Source: Clostridia bacterium
GTDB taxonomy: Bacteria; Bacillota; Clostridia; Oscillospirales; Acutalibacteraceae
DNA length: 49,886 nt
NCBI GenBank assembly: GCA_017473165.1
Contig: JAFUNA010000001.1
Location: 1 to 49,886 of the forward strand
Direction: 5' to 3'
Positions within the stretch are counted from its first letter, which is position 1; every line of letters begins with the position of its first letter. Made by a program: the position numbers and the translations under genes. This document shows, one piece after another, positions 1-8,501 of the stretch. A model generated the notes under the pieces. That model did no database searches. It was not told the origin of the DNA and saw only the letters and a program-made list of their open reading frames with translations.

Positions 1-309
1 ACCCATTTTCTTGTGCAGGAGTATCATAAGTCCCGACATAATGGTGATAACGCCAAGACCGCCGATTTGAATCAGTATCAGTATAACAACCTGCCCGAAA
101 ACACTCCAAGAAGAAACAGTAGGCGTTACTACCAAGCCTGTAACACAGGTGGAGGTGGTTGCCGTAAAAAGTGCATCCAAGAAAGGTGTTGCCTTTCCAT
201 TGGCAGAGCTTATGGGAAGTGAGAGTAATAATGCGCCTATCAATATTGCTATCAAAAAGCTCAACAATATAATATGTGTTGTTGATACCAGAGGCCGTTG
301 TTTTCTCAT
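1..309 (-). CDS. ntpJ: K+ transporter of the KtrB/NtpJ (TrkH) family, N-terminal part, runs off window
   Basis: The minus strand is open from an ATG at 309 to the window edge, giving 103 residues. After a first transmembrane segment comes the signature ATTSTCVTGLVV, the first selectivity-filter loop of KtrB/TrkH/NtpJ K+ transporters. It is followed by a hydrophobic helix with IQIGGLGV, also typical of the family. The protein would sit in the membrane and take up K+, often coupled to or driven alongside Na+. Its start lies 2 bp past the ntpK stop, so it is the last visible gene of the V-ATPase operon, the same position as ntpJ in Enterococcus hirae. That order and the filter motif support the name. 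The C-terminal three quarters lie outside the window, so intactness cannot be judged. Confidence 0.85.
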   Translation of the reverse strand, partial: MRKQRPLVSTTHIILLSFLIAILIGALLLSLPISSANGKATPFLDALFTATTSTCVTGLVVTPTVSSWSVFGQVVILILIQIGGLGVITIMSGLMILLHKKMG

Positions 310-310
310 A

Positions 311-736
311 TTATCCTAAAGCTACCATGCTGAAAACGAGTGCGAACAATGCAACGGTTTCGCAAAGACCGACAACAGTAATGTACTGTGAGAAGCCTTT
401 TCCGGTTTCAGCTAAAGCATCTGCACCTGCAGCACCGGCTTTGCCCTGAAACACAGCAGAAAATGCCATAGCAACGCCTGATGCAATTCCAAGACCGAGC
501 AAAAATGCAGGATCGGCAGTGGATGCCTTCATCTGCTGCATCAAAAGAAAGCCGTAAATGGTCTGTGTAAGAGGCGCACCTGCGAAAACGGTAAGAATAA
601 ACGGTGCTGCCTTATTGCTCATATAGCACTTTTTCCAAGCCCCGATTGAAGCCTGACCTGCAATACCGATACCGATAGCCGAACCGATTGCGGCAATACC
701 CATTGCCAATGCTGTTCCAAGTAATCCTAAATTCAT
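311..736 (-). CDS. ntpK: V-type ATP synthase subunit K (membrane rotor, likely Na+)
   Basis: Rotor (c-ring) subunit of the membrane Vo sector, which carries the translocated ion. I start it at the ATG at 736 (141 residues), preceded by AAAGGAG; an upstream in-frame Met lacks a ribosome site. Four transmembrane helices form two hairpins. The first hairpin carries APLTQ (Thr57, Gln58). The second carries FQGK (Gln97) and CETVA (Glu126). These match the Thr64, Gln65, Gln110 and Glu139 Na+ ligands of E. hirae NtpK, so Na+ rather than H+ is the likely coupling ion. The first hairpin lacks its own carboxylate, as expected for a V-type K subunit. It lies between subunit I and the K+ transporter. Confidence 0.93.
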   Translation of the reverse strand: MNLGLLGTALAMGIAAIGSAIGIGIAGQASIGAWKKCYMSNKAAPFILTVFAGAPLTQTIYGFLLMQQMKASTADPAFLLGLGIASGVAMAFSAVFQGKAGAAGADALAETGKGFSQYITVVGLCETVALFALVFSMVALG

Positions 737-749
737 AATGATTCTCCTT

Positions 750-2672
750 TTAATCAATTTGTTCTTTAAATGGTTTAAATTTATGCCCACTCCACGACAT
801 ATCTAAATGCGAGGAGAACTCCAAGGTGTTAAGTCTGATTCCGTGAACGATAACAGACAGAACATTTAATATCATATTCAGTCCGTGTCCAAACACCAAC
901 AGGACAATGGCAAGTATCATAAACATGAAGTTGCCAAGTAACGGTCCCGCGAGCTCGTTTACCGTTGCAGATATTGCGGCTCCTGCAAGACCGACAGCCC
1001 AAAGTCGAATATACGAAACAATATCCGAAAACACATTCACTACACCAAGCAAGACCGATACGATATTGGTAAGGCTTGAAAGTATGGATTTAATGATGCT
1101 TCCTTCATAGTTTGAAAATACGAAACTTAGGACAAATCCTACGCCTATTAATACGATAGCAGCCGTTCCTACGGGAATACCACCGATAACGAGCCCAAAA
1201 CTAAACACCTCGGCATTTACGACAAGACTGAGCACCAAATAATAAATGCCTAAAAGTTGTAATATCGAACCGATATCTCCAAGCATTTTAACGGAGCTCT
1301 TATTTCGAATGACACCTTTTACATGAGCTACTGTAAGCTGTATGAGTGCCAGCGAAAAACAGAATATCTGCAGATTTTGAGCCGTAGTCAGCCCTGCGGT
1401 GCCATTTGTCCAAAACGGATACCATATCTTATCGGCATAAACGTTTGAGATTACCGGTATAGATAAGCTTTTAAGCCATATAGGTAACTGTTCCGGAGAG
1501 AGTCCGAACCAAGTGCAAGTAAATGTTCCCCACAGAACAGTTGAGAGACCGAACAGTCCTACAAGCAAAAACATAGGTGAAATCTGCTTTTTGGCAATGA
1601 GTGATTTTACAATCGGTATTGCCGCAATAGTGCAGATTAGCAGTCCGTATCCACCGTCACCGAAAATAATTCCGAAGAATATGAGTATAAACGCTAAAAA
1701 CCAACCTGAAATGTCATACTCAAAATATCCGGGAACGGTACCTAAAAAGTCAGTTAGGGGATAAATAAGACTTACAAACTTATTGTTTTTAAGTTTGGTA
1801 GGAACATTATCCTCTTCACTTGGTTCTTCCACGAGAAGTCCCCATGAGTTGCTTGCCGCCGTTTCTTTAAGTTTATCAAGGTTTTCCGCCTCAATATACC
1901 CTGTGAAATAGGCAACGGAAACAGGTTGTTCGCTTTCGGGTGATAAATTCTCATCTTCCATACCCGTTGCATAGGTTTCAAATTGAACTTCCTTTTCGAT
2001 GGCTTTGATTGTTCGCTTTATGCTCTCAACATAACAAGCATTGGATGCAATCATTTCATCTATTTCATCAATGCGAGCATTTAGCTCAGAGATCCTTCGC
2101 TTCATTTCATCAGTAGAAATATAAGGCATTGTCAAGCGGTAAGTGCTCAGTGAAGAAACGGCTTTTTCATCGGCTTCTGAATGAGATTTGAGCAACATAA
2201 ATCTAACGGTAGATTTTGTTGTATCAAGCCGAACGGTTTTAATACTTTCCGTGAGCATTTCGTATTCGGACTTTGGTATCTCATAAAAGGATATCTCATA
2301 TCCTTTTGATTCCAAATCGTTTATACTGCTCGGATCAATGTCCCCCCAGTTCTTTAAACGGTCAAGCTCAGAATTCAGTGTAATTTTTTCTGCCTGACAT
2401 TGCTTTTTCTCATCATCAAGAGTTTGAACTGCGGTTGCAACGGACAATGCCTCTTGAACATTCACAACTTTTTGCTCTACATTTTTCTTTTTACCAATGG
2501 TAAAGATCGTGCTTTCAAGTAAAGCAATTTGTTCTCGTAACGAGGCCAATCGTTCGCCTGAACCTTCAGTTATCTCAATATGGATAATACCTAATTTGCG
2601 AAGCTTTTTTAGGGTTTCATCCTTTTTGTTTTCTCTGATAATAAGAGATACTTTTTTCATAGGCACTATCAT
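750..2672 (-). CDS. ntpI: V-type ATP synthase subunit I
   Basis: Stator and ion-channel subunit of the Vo sector, equivalent to eukaryotic subunit a. The 640 residues have the expected two halves: a soluble N-terminal half with long coiled-coil stretches (about 1-310) and a C-terminal half of seven or eight transmembrane helices. The helix near residues 555-570 contains FSDIVSYIRLWAVGLAGAAIS, where the Arg of SYIRLWA is the conserved channel arginine facing the rotor carboxylate. The start ATG at 2672 overlaps the ntpD stop as ATGA and has AAAGGAGG 10 bp upstream. Length is normal for bacterial subunit I. It is translationally coupled with its neighbours. Confidence 0.94.
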   Translation of the reverse strand: MIVPMKKVSLIIRENKKDETLKKLRKLGIIHIEITEGSGERLASLREQIALLESTIFTIGKKKNVEQKVVNVQEALSVATAVQTLDDEKKQCQAEKITLNSELDRLKNWGDIDPSSINDLESKGYEISFYEIPKSEYEMLTESIKTVRLDTTKSTVRFMLLKSHSEADEKAVSSLSTYRLTMPYISTDEMKRRISELNARIDEIDEMIASNACYVESIKRTIKAIEKEVQFETYATGMEDENLSPESEQPVSVAYFTGYIEAENLDKLKETAASNSWGLLVEEPSEEDNVPTKLKNNKFVSLIYPLTDFLGTVPGYFEYDISGWFLAFILIFFGIIFGDGGYGLLICTIAAIPIVKSLIAKKQISPMFLLVGLFGLSTVLWGTFTCTWFGLSPEQLPIWLKSLSIPVISNVYADKIWYPFWTNGTAGLTTAQNLQIFCFSLALIQLTVAHVKGVIRNKSSVKMLGDIGSILQLLGIYYLVLSLVVNAEVFSFGLVIGGIPVGTAAIVLIGVGFVLSFVFSNYEGSIIKSILSSLTNIVSVLLGVVNVFSDIVSYIRLWAVGLAGAAISATVNELAGPLLGNFMFMILAIVLLVFGHGLNMILNVLSVIVHGIRLNTLEFSSHLDMSWSGHKFKPFKEQID

Positions 2673-3301
2673 AATGAATAAACCTCCTTTTCGGAAGCCA
2701 CAGCATTACGAAGGGCTATCTTGCGTTTCGATATTTTTGAACGCACTACGGCACTGACCTGTTGGTCTGCCATATAAATCGATATTTTTTTGATATTTGC
2801 TTCTGTTTCGGGGATTTTAACCTTTTCAAACAGGTTTACTCTTTGAGAAGTTGCAAGCAACTCAATCTCTAAGAGTCTAACTTGTTCATCCAACACTTCC
2901 GCCTCTAAATCAAGTGACATTGCCTTTTCCATATGGTCTGCGGCTATATCCACCCAAAGAGGTGTTTCGTAAAGGTCATAATCTCCTCTCGTGAAATCTG
3001 CTCCTTCGAACGTAGGAATATCAACGCCCGCAATGTTTCCTTTTCCTTTGCGAATATTGCTGACAGTTATAATTCCTTTGGGGAAGGCCTCCATTTCGCT
3101 AAAGACAGCAATCCATTCCCTGAATCCAAATTCAAGGTCTTCTCTTTCTTTTCTCACTGCCTTTGCTTTGGCTTCAATTGTGCGGATTTCCGATTGGAGT
3201 TGTTGCTTTTTCAGTGTCAGAGTAGGCAAATATCTGCGGTACATTTTGAGTGCATCCTTTTGTACCTTTAACTCGTTTTTAGTTAGTTTGATTTTTGCCA
3301 A
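2669..3301 (-). CDS. ntpD: V-type ATP synthase subunit D (central stalk)
   Basis: Central rotor stalk of V1. The protein of about 210 residues starts AKIKLTKNELKVQKDALKMYRRYLPTL-like and is almost all alpha-helical, with a long N-terminal and a long C-terminal helix, as in NtpD/AtpD. Two starts are possible. A GTG at 3307 lies only 3 bp after AAGGAGG. A TTG at 3301 lies 9 bp after it, a better spacing, so I prefer the TTG. The stop overlaps the subunit I start. Order B-D-I matches other operons of this type. Confidence 0.9.
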   Translation of the reverse strand: MAKIKLTKNELKVQKDALKMYRRYLPTLTLKKQQLQSEIRTIEAKAKAVRKEREDLEFGFREWIAVFSEMEAFPKGIITVSNIRKGKGNIAGVDIPTFEGADFTRGDYDLYETPLWVDIAADHMEKAMSLDLEAEVLDEQVRLLEIELLATSQRVNLFEKVKIPETEANIKKISIYMADQQVSAVVRSKISKRKIALRNAVASEKEVYSL

Positions 3302-3315
3302 AATCACAGACCTCC

Positions 3316-4611
3316 TTAATCTTCAGGCCAAAATTCATCAATAAGGTCTGACTTGATTCCGGTTTCGTCCTTTTGGAAGCAATCCGCTAAAATATCCCAT
3401 CCTAAATCAAGTGCAGCTTCAAGCGGAAGATTAACGGATAGCGACATTAGTTTACTTTCAAAAAGTTCGCCGTATTTCAGCAATTTTTCATCCCAACGGC
3501 TCATAGAAAAGCCCATGTTTTTCTTTTCAAGCGTTTCCTTATACGAAGAATACAAACGAATCATGGCATCCATAAGTGCACGATGGTCTTTTCGTGTTTT
3601 ACCGTTTACGTTTTGCTTGAGTCGGGAAAGAGAACCAAATGGCTCAATACGACCGCCTTTAAGGTAATACTGTCCCTCGGTAATATAGCCTGTATTGTCG
3701 GGGACAGGGTGAGTTACATCATCACCCGGCATAGTGGTAACCGCCAAAACAGTAACCGAGCCGGAATCAGCAAAGTCGACCGCCTTTTCATAACGTGATG
3801 CAAGCTGTGAATACAGGTCGCCGGGATAACCACGGTTGGATGGCACCTGTTCCTGAGTAATAGCAATTTCTTTCATAGCATCAGCAAAGTTAGTCATGTC
3901 GGTAAGGAGCACCAATACGTCCTTATTCTGAAGCGCAAACTGTTCGGCAACCGCCAATACCATATCCGGAATCATCATACATTCAACGGTAGGATCCGAA
4001 GCAGTATGAACGAACATAACGGTTTTACTTAATGCACCGCCTTTGGAAAGCGCATCCTTAAAATACAAAAAGTCATCATATTTAAGTCCCATACCGCCGA
4101 GTACGATTACATCTGCTTCTGCCTGCATTGCAATACGGGCAAGAAGCTGATTGTATGGTTCGCCCGAAATTGAGAAAATCGGCAGTTTTTGAGAAACAAC
4201 CAAAGTGTTGAACATATCGATCATAGGAATGTTGGTTCTCATCATTCGGTTAGCAAGAATGCGTTTGGTAGGATTAACAGAAGGGCCGTCGATAGGCTTC
4301 ATATTGTCTGTAAGGGCAGGGCCTTTATCTCTCGGCTCGCCTGAGCCGTTGAATATACGCCCTAACAAATCTTCGCTGAACGATACTCGCATTTCATGGC
4401 CAAGAAAACGCACTTCATCTCCTGTAGAAATACCCTGACCGCCGGCGAAAACCTGCAGAGATACAATATCCCCCTCTATTTTATTGACCTGAGCCAAAGA
4501 TTTGCCAAAACGTGTATTGATCTGTGCCAATTCTTTATACTGAACACCATTTGCTCGGACAGTGATAACATTACCGGTAATAGATTCTATTCGGTTATAT
4601 ACTTTATTCAC
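3316..4611 (-). CDS. ntpB: V-type ATP synthase subunit B
   Basis: Non-catalytic, nucleotide-binding-fold subunit of the V1 hexamer. The 431 residues show the family landmarks: an N-terminal beta barrel, [16 protein letters not shown] in place of a true P-loop, [16 protein letters not shown], and the arginine-finger segment [21 protein letters not shown]. The start is GTG at 4611, 2 bp after the subunit A stop, with AAGGATG upstream. Slightly shorter than the roughly 460 residues of many homologues. It pairs with subunit A to form three catalytic interfaces. Confidence 0.95.
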   Translation of the reverse strand: MNKVYNRIESITGNVITVRANGVQYKELAQINTRFGKSLAQVNKIEGDIVSLQVFAGGQGISTGDEVRFLGHEMRVSFSEDLLGRIFNGSGEPRDKGPALTDNMKPIDGPSVNPTKRILANRMMRTNIPMIDMFNTLVVSQKLPIFSISGEPYNQLLARIAMQAEADVIVLGGMGLKYDDFLYFKDALSKGGALSKTVMFVHTASDPTVECMMIPDMVLAVAEQFALQNKDVLVLLTDMTNFADAMKEIAITQEQVPSNRGYPGDLYSQLASRYEKAVDFADSGSVTVLAVTTMPGDDVTHPVPDNTGYITEGQYYLKGGRIEPFGSLSRLKQNVNGKTRKDHRALMDAMIRLYSSYKETLEKKNMGFSMSRWDEKLLKYGELFESKLMSLSVNLPLEAALDLGWDILADCFQKDETGIKSDLIDEFWPED

Positions 4612-4613
4612 TC

Positions 4614-6383
4614 TTATTCACCATCCTTTAATAGTTTTTCAGCAGGTGCGGATAATTTACCGTTACCCTTACGATACAGTTCATCAATCTCAGACTCTGC
4701 CTTTGCGAATGCTTCACTTTCAAACTCGGTATAATTCCAGTCAATAAATTTCTGTCGCATACGGTTAAAGAAACTATGGGCGTCATCTTTGCTTTGGACA
4801 GCGTAACTACTTCCCAAAATATAAACAAGTTTATCGGTAACGTAGCGTTGACGCATTTCCCCGCAATTTGCTTCGACTAAGTCAAAAGAGTTCTGTTGCA
4901 GATAAACGGCATCGAGCATTTCGGATTTCAAGTAGGTAATGTAATCTTGAAGAGTTGTACCTTCTTCACCTACAACCTTCATCATAGAGCCAATTTCATC
5001 GCCGTGATGCAGAATACTTTTGCAAAATTCCAATTTTGCATTATCAATAACGCTGTTATATTTAGACCAAGAGATAAGCGGGTCAATTGCAGGATACTTT
5101 CTTGCATCCGAACGCTCACGGGAAAGACCGTGGAAAGCACCCACAACCTTTAAGGTTGCCTGTGTTACAGGTTCCTCAAAGTTGCCGCCTGCAGGGGATA
5201 CGGTGCCGCCAATAGTAACAGAACCGTTACTGCCGTCAGGCAAGCGGACATAACCAGCTCTTTCATAGAATGCTGCAATATACGATTCAAGATATGCAGG
5301 GAAAGCCTCTTCGCCGGGAATTTCTTCCAGTCTGCCCGACATTTCACGCATCGCTTGCGCCCAGCGTGATGTTGAATCTGCCAGCATAAGAACGTGAAGT
5401 CCCATCTGTCGATAATATTCAGCAAGTGTTACAGCAGTATAAACCGAGGCTTCACGGGAGGCAACGGGCATAGAAGAAGTGTTGCATATAATGATGGTTC
5501 GTTCCATAAGCGAACGACCGGTTTTAGGATCAGTCAGTTCGGGAAACTCGGTTAATGTTTCAACGACCTCACCTGCACGCTCACCGCAAGCAGCGATAAT
5601 AACGATATCGACATCCGCATATTTTGAGGTGGTGTGTTGCAATACGGTTTTACCTGCACCAAACGGTCCGGGGGTACAATAGGTTCCACCTTTTGCTACC
5701 GGGAAAAAGGAGTCGATAAGGCGCACCTTCGTCTCCATCGTTTCAACAGGCGCTAATCTTTCGGTGTAGCATTTTACAGCACGTTTTACAGGCCACTTAA
5801 AAGACATAGATACGGAAATTTCACGACCTCGTTCATCTGCTATGATCGCAATGGTTTCTTTAATGGTATATTCGCCCTTGTCGGCAATGGATTTTATCGT
5901 ATAGCTTCCAAGCAGATAAAAGGGTATGAAGATTTTATGGGTAAACGGGCCTTCGGGAACCGTACCGATGTATTCACCTGCACGAACGATATCGCCAACA
6001 TTGGCAGTCGGTGTGAACTCCCATTTCTTTTCGGTATCAAGTCCGTCTGCGTAAATTCCTCTCTCCAAAAACCAACCTGCCTGCTCAGCTAAAACAGGAA
6101 GCGGATTCTGCAGTCCATCATATATTTGACCAAGCAAACCGGGGCCGAGATCTGCGGATAGCATATCTCCCGTAAATTCAACTTCGTCTCCGCATTTGAT
6201 GCCATCGGTCATTTCGTAAACCTGCACTTGAGCAACATTACCTTTTATGCGGATAACTTCGCTTTTTAAAACGGTATCACCAACCAAAACGTAGCATATT
6301 TCATTCATAGAAACATTGCCGTCAAATTCAACAGACACCAAGTTTCCGTTTATGCTTACTACCTTTCCTTTATTTTCGGTCAT
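4614..6383 (-). CDS. ntpA: V-type ATP synthase subunit A (catalytic)
   Basis: Catalytic ATPase subunit of V1. The 589 residues include the Walker A loop GPFGAGKT at 239-246, the non-homologous insert typical of A subunits before it (about 110-200), and [16 protein letters not shown] with the catalytic Glu of [24 protein letters not shown] follows. The ATG at 6383 has GGAGG 7 bp upstream and overlaps the DUF2764 stop by 4 bp. Every catalytic motif I can check is intact, so the enzyme should be active, either pumping Na+ out with ATP or making ATP from a Na+ gradient. Confidence 0.96.
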   Translation of the reverse strand: MTENKGKVVSINGNLVSVEFDGNVSMNEICYVLVGDTVLKSEVIRIKGNVAQVQVYEMTDGIKCGDEVEFTGDMLSADLGPGLLGQIYDGLQNPLPVLAEQAGWFLERGIYADGLDTEKKWEFTPTANVGDIVRAGEYIGTVPEGPFTHKIFIPFYLLGSYTIKSIADKGEYTIKETIAIIADERGREISVSMSFKWPVKRAVKCYTERLAPVETMETKVRLIDSFFPVAKGGTYCTPGPFGAGKTVLQHTTSKYADVDIVIIAACGERAGEVVETLTEFPELTDPKTGRSLMERTIIICNTSSMPVASREASVYTAVTLAEYYRQMGLHVLMLADSTSRWAQAMREMSGRLEEIPGEEAFPAYLESYIAAFYERAGYVRLPDGSNGSVTIGGTVSPAGGNFEEPVTQATLKVVGAFHGLSRERSDARKYPAIDPLISWSKYNSVIDNAKLEFCKSILHHGDEIGSMMKVVGEEGTTLQDYITYLKSEMLDAVYLQQNSFDLVEANCGEMRQRYVTDKLVYILGSSYAVQSKDDAHSFFNRMRQKFIDWNYTEFESEAFAKAESEIDELYRKGNGKLSAPAEKLLKDGE

Positions 6384-6937
6384 TGTATTGCCTCCAACCT
6401 ATCTCCGTTTAATATGGAGTTGTAAATATTTTTGTATGCTTTTTCTCCGGCCTTTGTATCAAACTGCCTTATGCGAAGAAGCAGCTTCAACTTAAGTCCG
6501 TAATAAAAGATATAATCCACTGAGAAGCTATCCATTGGCCTTAGCGCTTCTAAGATTTCTAAACGATAATTGTTTAGAAATCTTTCCGCTTCCATTGGAT
6601 TTTCTATTTCTATTGCTGCACTTGCTGCCTTGATATATTCCACAGGAAAAATTCTACTTTCCGTATCAAAGCTTTTTTTCATTTTCTCCGCCCGAACCTT
6701 GCCGAGAGCAAATCGCAAATTCCGTTCACTTTCATTCCAAGCATCGAGAAAAGTGGAACCTGAACTTTCAAGGTTTTTTGGCGGAGATAAAGTAAGCTTT
6801 CCCATAGCCACCAACATCTTTTTATTTAAAAAGCGATTGCAAAGCTCCATGAATCGCTCTTCGGAAATCGGGAGAGGTGCGTTTTCACCAATTCCATCTA
6901 AAGACGGAAGTTGTGAAATCAGATAATACTCAGCCAT
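6380..6937 (-). CDS. DUF2764-family V-ATPase operon protein
   Basis: The 185-residue protein begins MAEYYLISQLPSLD and is predicted mainly alpha-helical. It sits between subunits E and A, exactly where Chlamydia, Bacteroides and spirochaete V-ATPase operons carry a DUF2764 protein (CT309 in Chlamydia). Those operons lack recognisable C, F and G subunits, as this one does, so the protein probably takes over part of the stalk role of subunit C. It is far shorter than a normal subunit C (about 330 residues). Family assignment rests on position, size and the N-terminal YYLISQLPSL motif. The start ATG follows GGCGGAG at the end of ntpE. The structural role is inference. Confidence 0.75.
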   Translation of the reverse strand: MAEYYLISQLPSLDGIGENAPLPISEERFMELCNRFLNKKMLVAMGKLTLSPPKNLESSGSTFLDAWNESERNLRFALGKVRAEKMKKSFDTESRIFPVEYIKAASAAIEIENPMEAERFLNNYRLEILEALRPMDSFSVDYIFYYGLKLKLLLRIRQFDTKAGEKAYKNIYNSILNGDRLEAIQ

Positions 6938-6938
6938 A

Positions 6939-7547
6939 TTACTCCGCCTCTTTCAAAAGTTCGGTAACCTTAGGGCTAAGATAATTTGAAAGCATTTCCA
7001 CAACCGCTTCTGCAGAATAATCATAATAGGCACTTCCGTTATTTACAGCAATACGGAAACCACCGTCAAAATTATCGTTTGCTTTAAGAGTGATACCTTT
7101 TAACATTTTTTCTTTAAGGGCTACAAGTATGGTTTCTTCCAATCTATTAAGGTCTTCCGTATTCAAAATCACTGCGATATCTTCCGCATCAGGTTTATTA
7201 GCCCAATTTGCGACGATATTGACAATAATCTGAGCCAATGCCTCCGATGAATATACAGCAGAAACATTTTCGCCAATAATTGCTTTAAGTTCTCTTGACA
7301 CACTTTCTCTGAAAGAAATCAGCAAATTGCGACCTGACTGACGGATAGCATCTTCGCTTGATTTTGTCATTCTTTCAGTCTCGGATCTTGCATCGTTCAA
7401 AATTTTATCTGCCTGAGCCTTTGCTTCTTCAATAATCTTTTCAGCATCTGCTTTTGCTGCATCAACAATAGCTTTTGCTTCTGCTTCAGCAGTTGCCACA
7501 CCTTCCTTTTTAATCTGCTCAATAAGTTCCCCAAGTTGCACTTCCAT
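6939..7547 (-). CDS. ntpE: V-type ATP synthase subunit E (peripheral stalk)
   Basis: Peripheral-stalk subunit that holds the V1 head against rotation. The 202 residues have a long N-terminal coiled coil rich in Ala, Glu and Lys (about 1-80, with AEAEAKAIVDAAKADAEKI-type repeats) and a compact C-terminal domain ending near YLSPKVTELLKEAE, the usual layout of subunit E. It is the first gene of the operon. The ATG at 7547 has AAAGGAG with good spacing. The leader upstream carries a promoter and a hairpin, listed separately. Confidence 0.9.
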   Translation of the reverse strand: MEVQLGELIEQIKKEGVATAEAEAKAIVDAAKADAEKIIEEAKAQADKILNDARSETERMTKSSEDAIRQSGRNLLISFRESVSRELKAIIGENVSAVYSSEALAQIIVNIVANWANKPDAEDIAVILNTEDLNRLEETILVALKEKMLKGITLKANDNFDGGFRIAVNNGSAYYDYSAEAVVEMLSNYLSPKVTELLKEAE

Positions 7548-7595
7548 AATCCTCTATCTCCTTTATATATTTAATCAAATTTAATGTAAAAACAA

Positions 7596-7633
7596 AAGGG
7601 AACCAACGTCCTCTGCAGTCAGCTGGTTCCCTT
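7596..7633 (-). terminator. Terminator-like hairpin in the V-ATPase leader (possible attenuator)
   Basis: On the minus strand AAGGGAACCA (7633-7624) pairs perfectly with TGGTTCCCTT (7605-7596), followed at once by a T-rich stretch (CCCTTTTGTTTTT). This is the form of a rho-independent terminator. It lies between the operon promoter (7664-7692) and the first gene, so it would end transcription before ntpE unless something prevents it. The 18-nt loop is unusually large and contains CTGCAG. A regulatory attenuator is the likely reading; which signal it senses cannot be read from the sequence. Confidence 0.65.
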
Positions 7634-7663
7634 AATATCTTTATGTTTATACAATTTTATATT

Positions 7664-7692
7664 ATTATAGCACATAACTTTTCATTCGTCAA
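7664..7692 (-). promoter_or_regulatory. Promoter of the V-ATPase operon
   Basis: On the minus strand TTGACG (7692-7687), a 17-bp spacer and TATAAT (7669-7664) form a near-perfect housekeeping promoter. Transcription would start near 7657, giving a leader of about 110 nt before the ntpE ATG. Confidence 0.8.
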
Positions 7693-7903
7693 TAACTTTA
7701 TAATAATTACACTTAAACATTTGTAATAATTATTCTTAAAAACGATCTTATATAAATCCTATACCTTGGTTTTATCAAAAACATAGAAAAAGAAAAAAGC
7801 GGCGGAGAGAATAACATCTCTATATGACGGTGATAATCCACCACTTGAATTTAATTTGCCGGACACAGACTTTTCAGAGATATACTGATTAATAATTATA
7901 TAA

Positions 7904-8431
7904 TTTATTTTTGATAGTTTTATATGTCCTAACACATATACACCATCTTATGACTATTTAACTGAAGATAGTGTTAGTGATGTTGTTTATCAAGGTTCAA
8001 CAAAAGAATATTACATAAAATCTGATAATCCCGGAATTTATAGATTTACAGCGACCAACAGAACCGCAAATTATAATGTTTATATCAAAGCTTATGACTT
8101 TAATGATAATAGGGTGTTAAGTATAACAAATGAAGGTTCTTGTACATTGGAAAGCGGCAGCACATACAAAATAACGGTGGAAACGGACAGTCCTTCCTGT
8201 TCATACACGCTTAATATCAACAGACCAAATGATGTGAAAACACTTTCAAAAGATTTGTCAACTATTCATGATTCAATAACGTACATTGACCAGTGCAATG
8301 TTTACACATTCTCTGCACCTATATCAACGGTTTCAGCCGTTGATGCAAGGGGTTTTTGTTTGAAATTCAGACAGGTGACTAATATTTTTCAAAACATAAC
8401 CGCTAATGGTGAAAAACACTTGACAAAATAG
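7904..8431 (+). pseudogene. Remnant of a secreted protein, C-terminal beta-sandwich domain without a start
   Basis: The plus frame is open from 7904, just after a TAA at 7901, to a TAG at 8429-8431. It has no ATG/ribosome-site pair at its beginning. The translation (SYDYLTEDSVSDVVYQGSTKEYYIKS..., then NPGIYRFTATNRTANYNVYIKAYD, then SGSTYKITVET) has the alternating pattern of a pre-peptidase C-terminal (PPC)-like beta sandwich found at the end of secreted proteins. A GTG at 8114 could start only the last third. I read it as the tail of a gene that lost its front. The stretch 7693-7903 upstream holds no supported gene. It could be expressed from a non-standard start, which I think unlikely. Confidence 0.5.
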
Positions 8432-8448
8432 AATTTATTCTCTATAAT
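8420..8448 (+). promoter_or_regulatory. Consensus promoter of the DUF4417 gene
   Basis: TTGACA (8420-8425), a 17-bp spacer and TATAAT (8443-8448): both hexamers are perfect consensus. The predicted start of transcription is near 8455, directly at the SOS-box palindrome. Confidence 0.85.
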
Positions 8449-8453
8449 ACATT

Positions 8454-8477
8454 TGTAGCGAACATTTGTTTGCTACA
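8454..8477 (+). promoter_or_regulatory. Palindromic operator matching the Gram-positive SOS (LexA/DinR) box
   Basis: The 14-mer CGAACATTTGTTTG at 8459-8472 agrees with the Gram-positive SOS box consensus CGAACRNRYGTTYG at 13 of 14 positions. It is centred in a longer inverted repeat, TGTAGC (8454-8459) with GCTACA (8472-8477). It lies 10 bp downstream of a perfect -10 box, where bound LexA would block transcription. The same palindrome in RNA could also fold as a hairpin followed by TTTTT, so a post-initiation role is an alternative. Confidence 0.65.
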
Positions 8478-8501
8478 TTTTTAATTTATGGAGGTTAAAT
8501 T

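Noticed and set aside
907-1110. Plus-strand open frame opposite subunit I
   Set aside because: No ribosome site or hydrophobic pattern of its own; it is the complement of the transmembrane part of ntpI. The same applies to the other frames opposite the V-ATPase genes.
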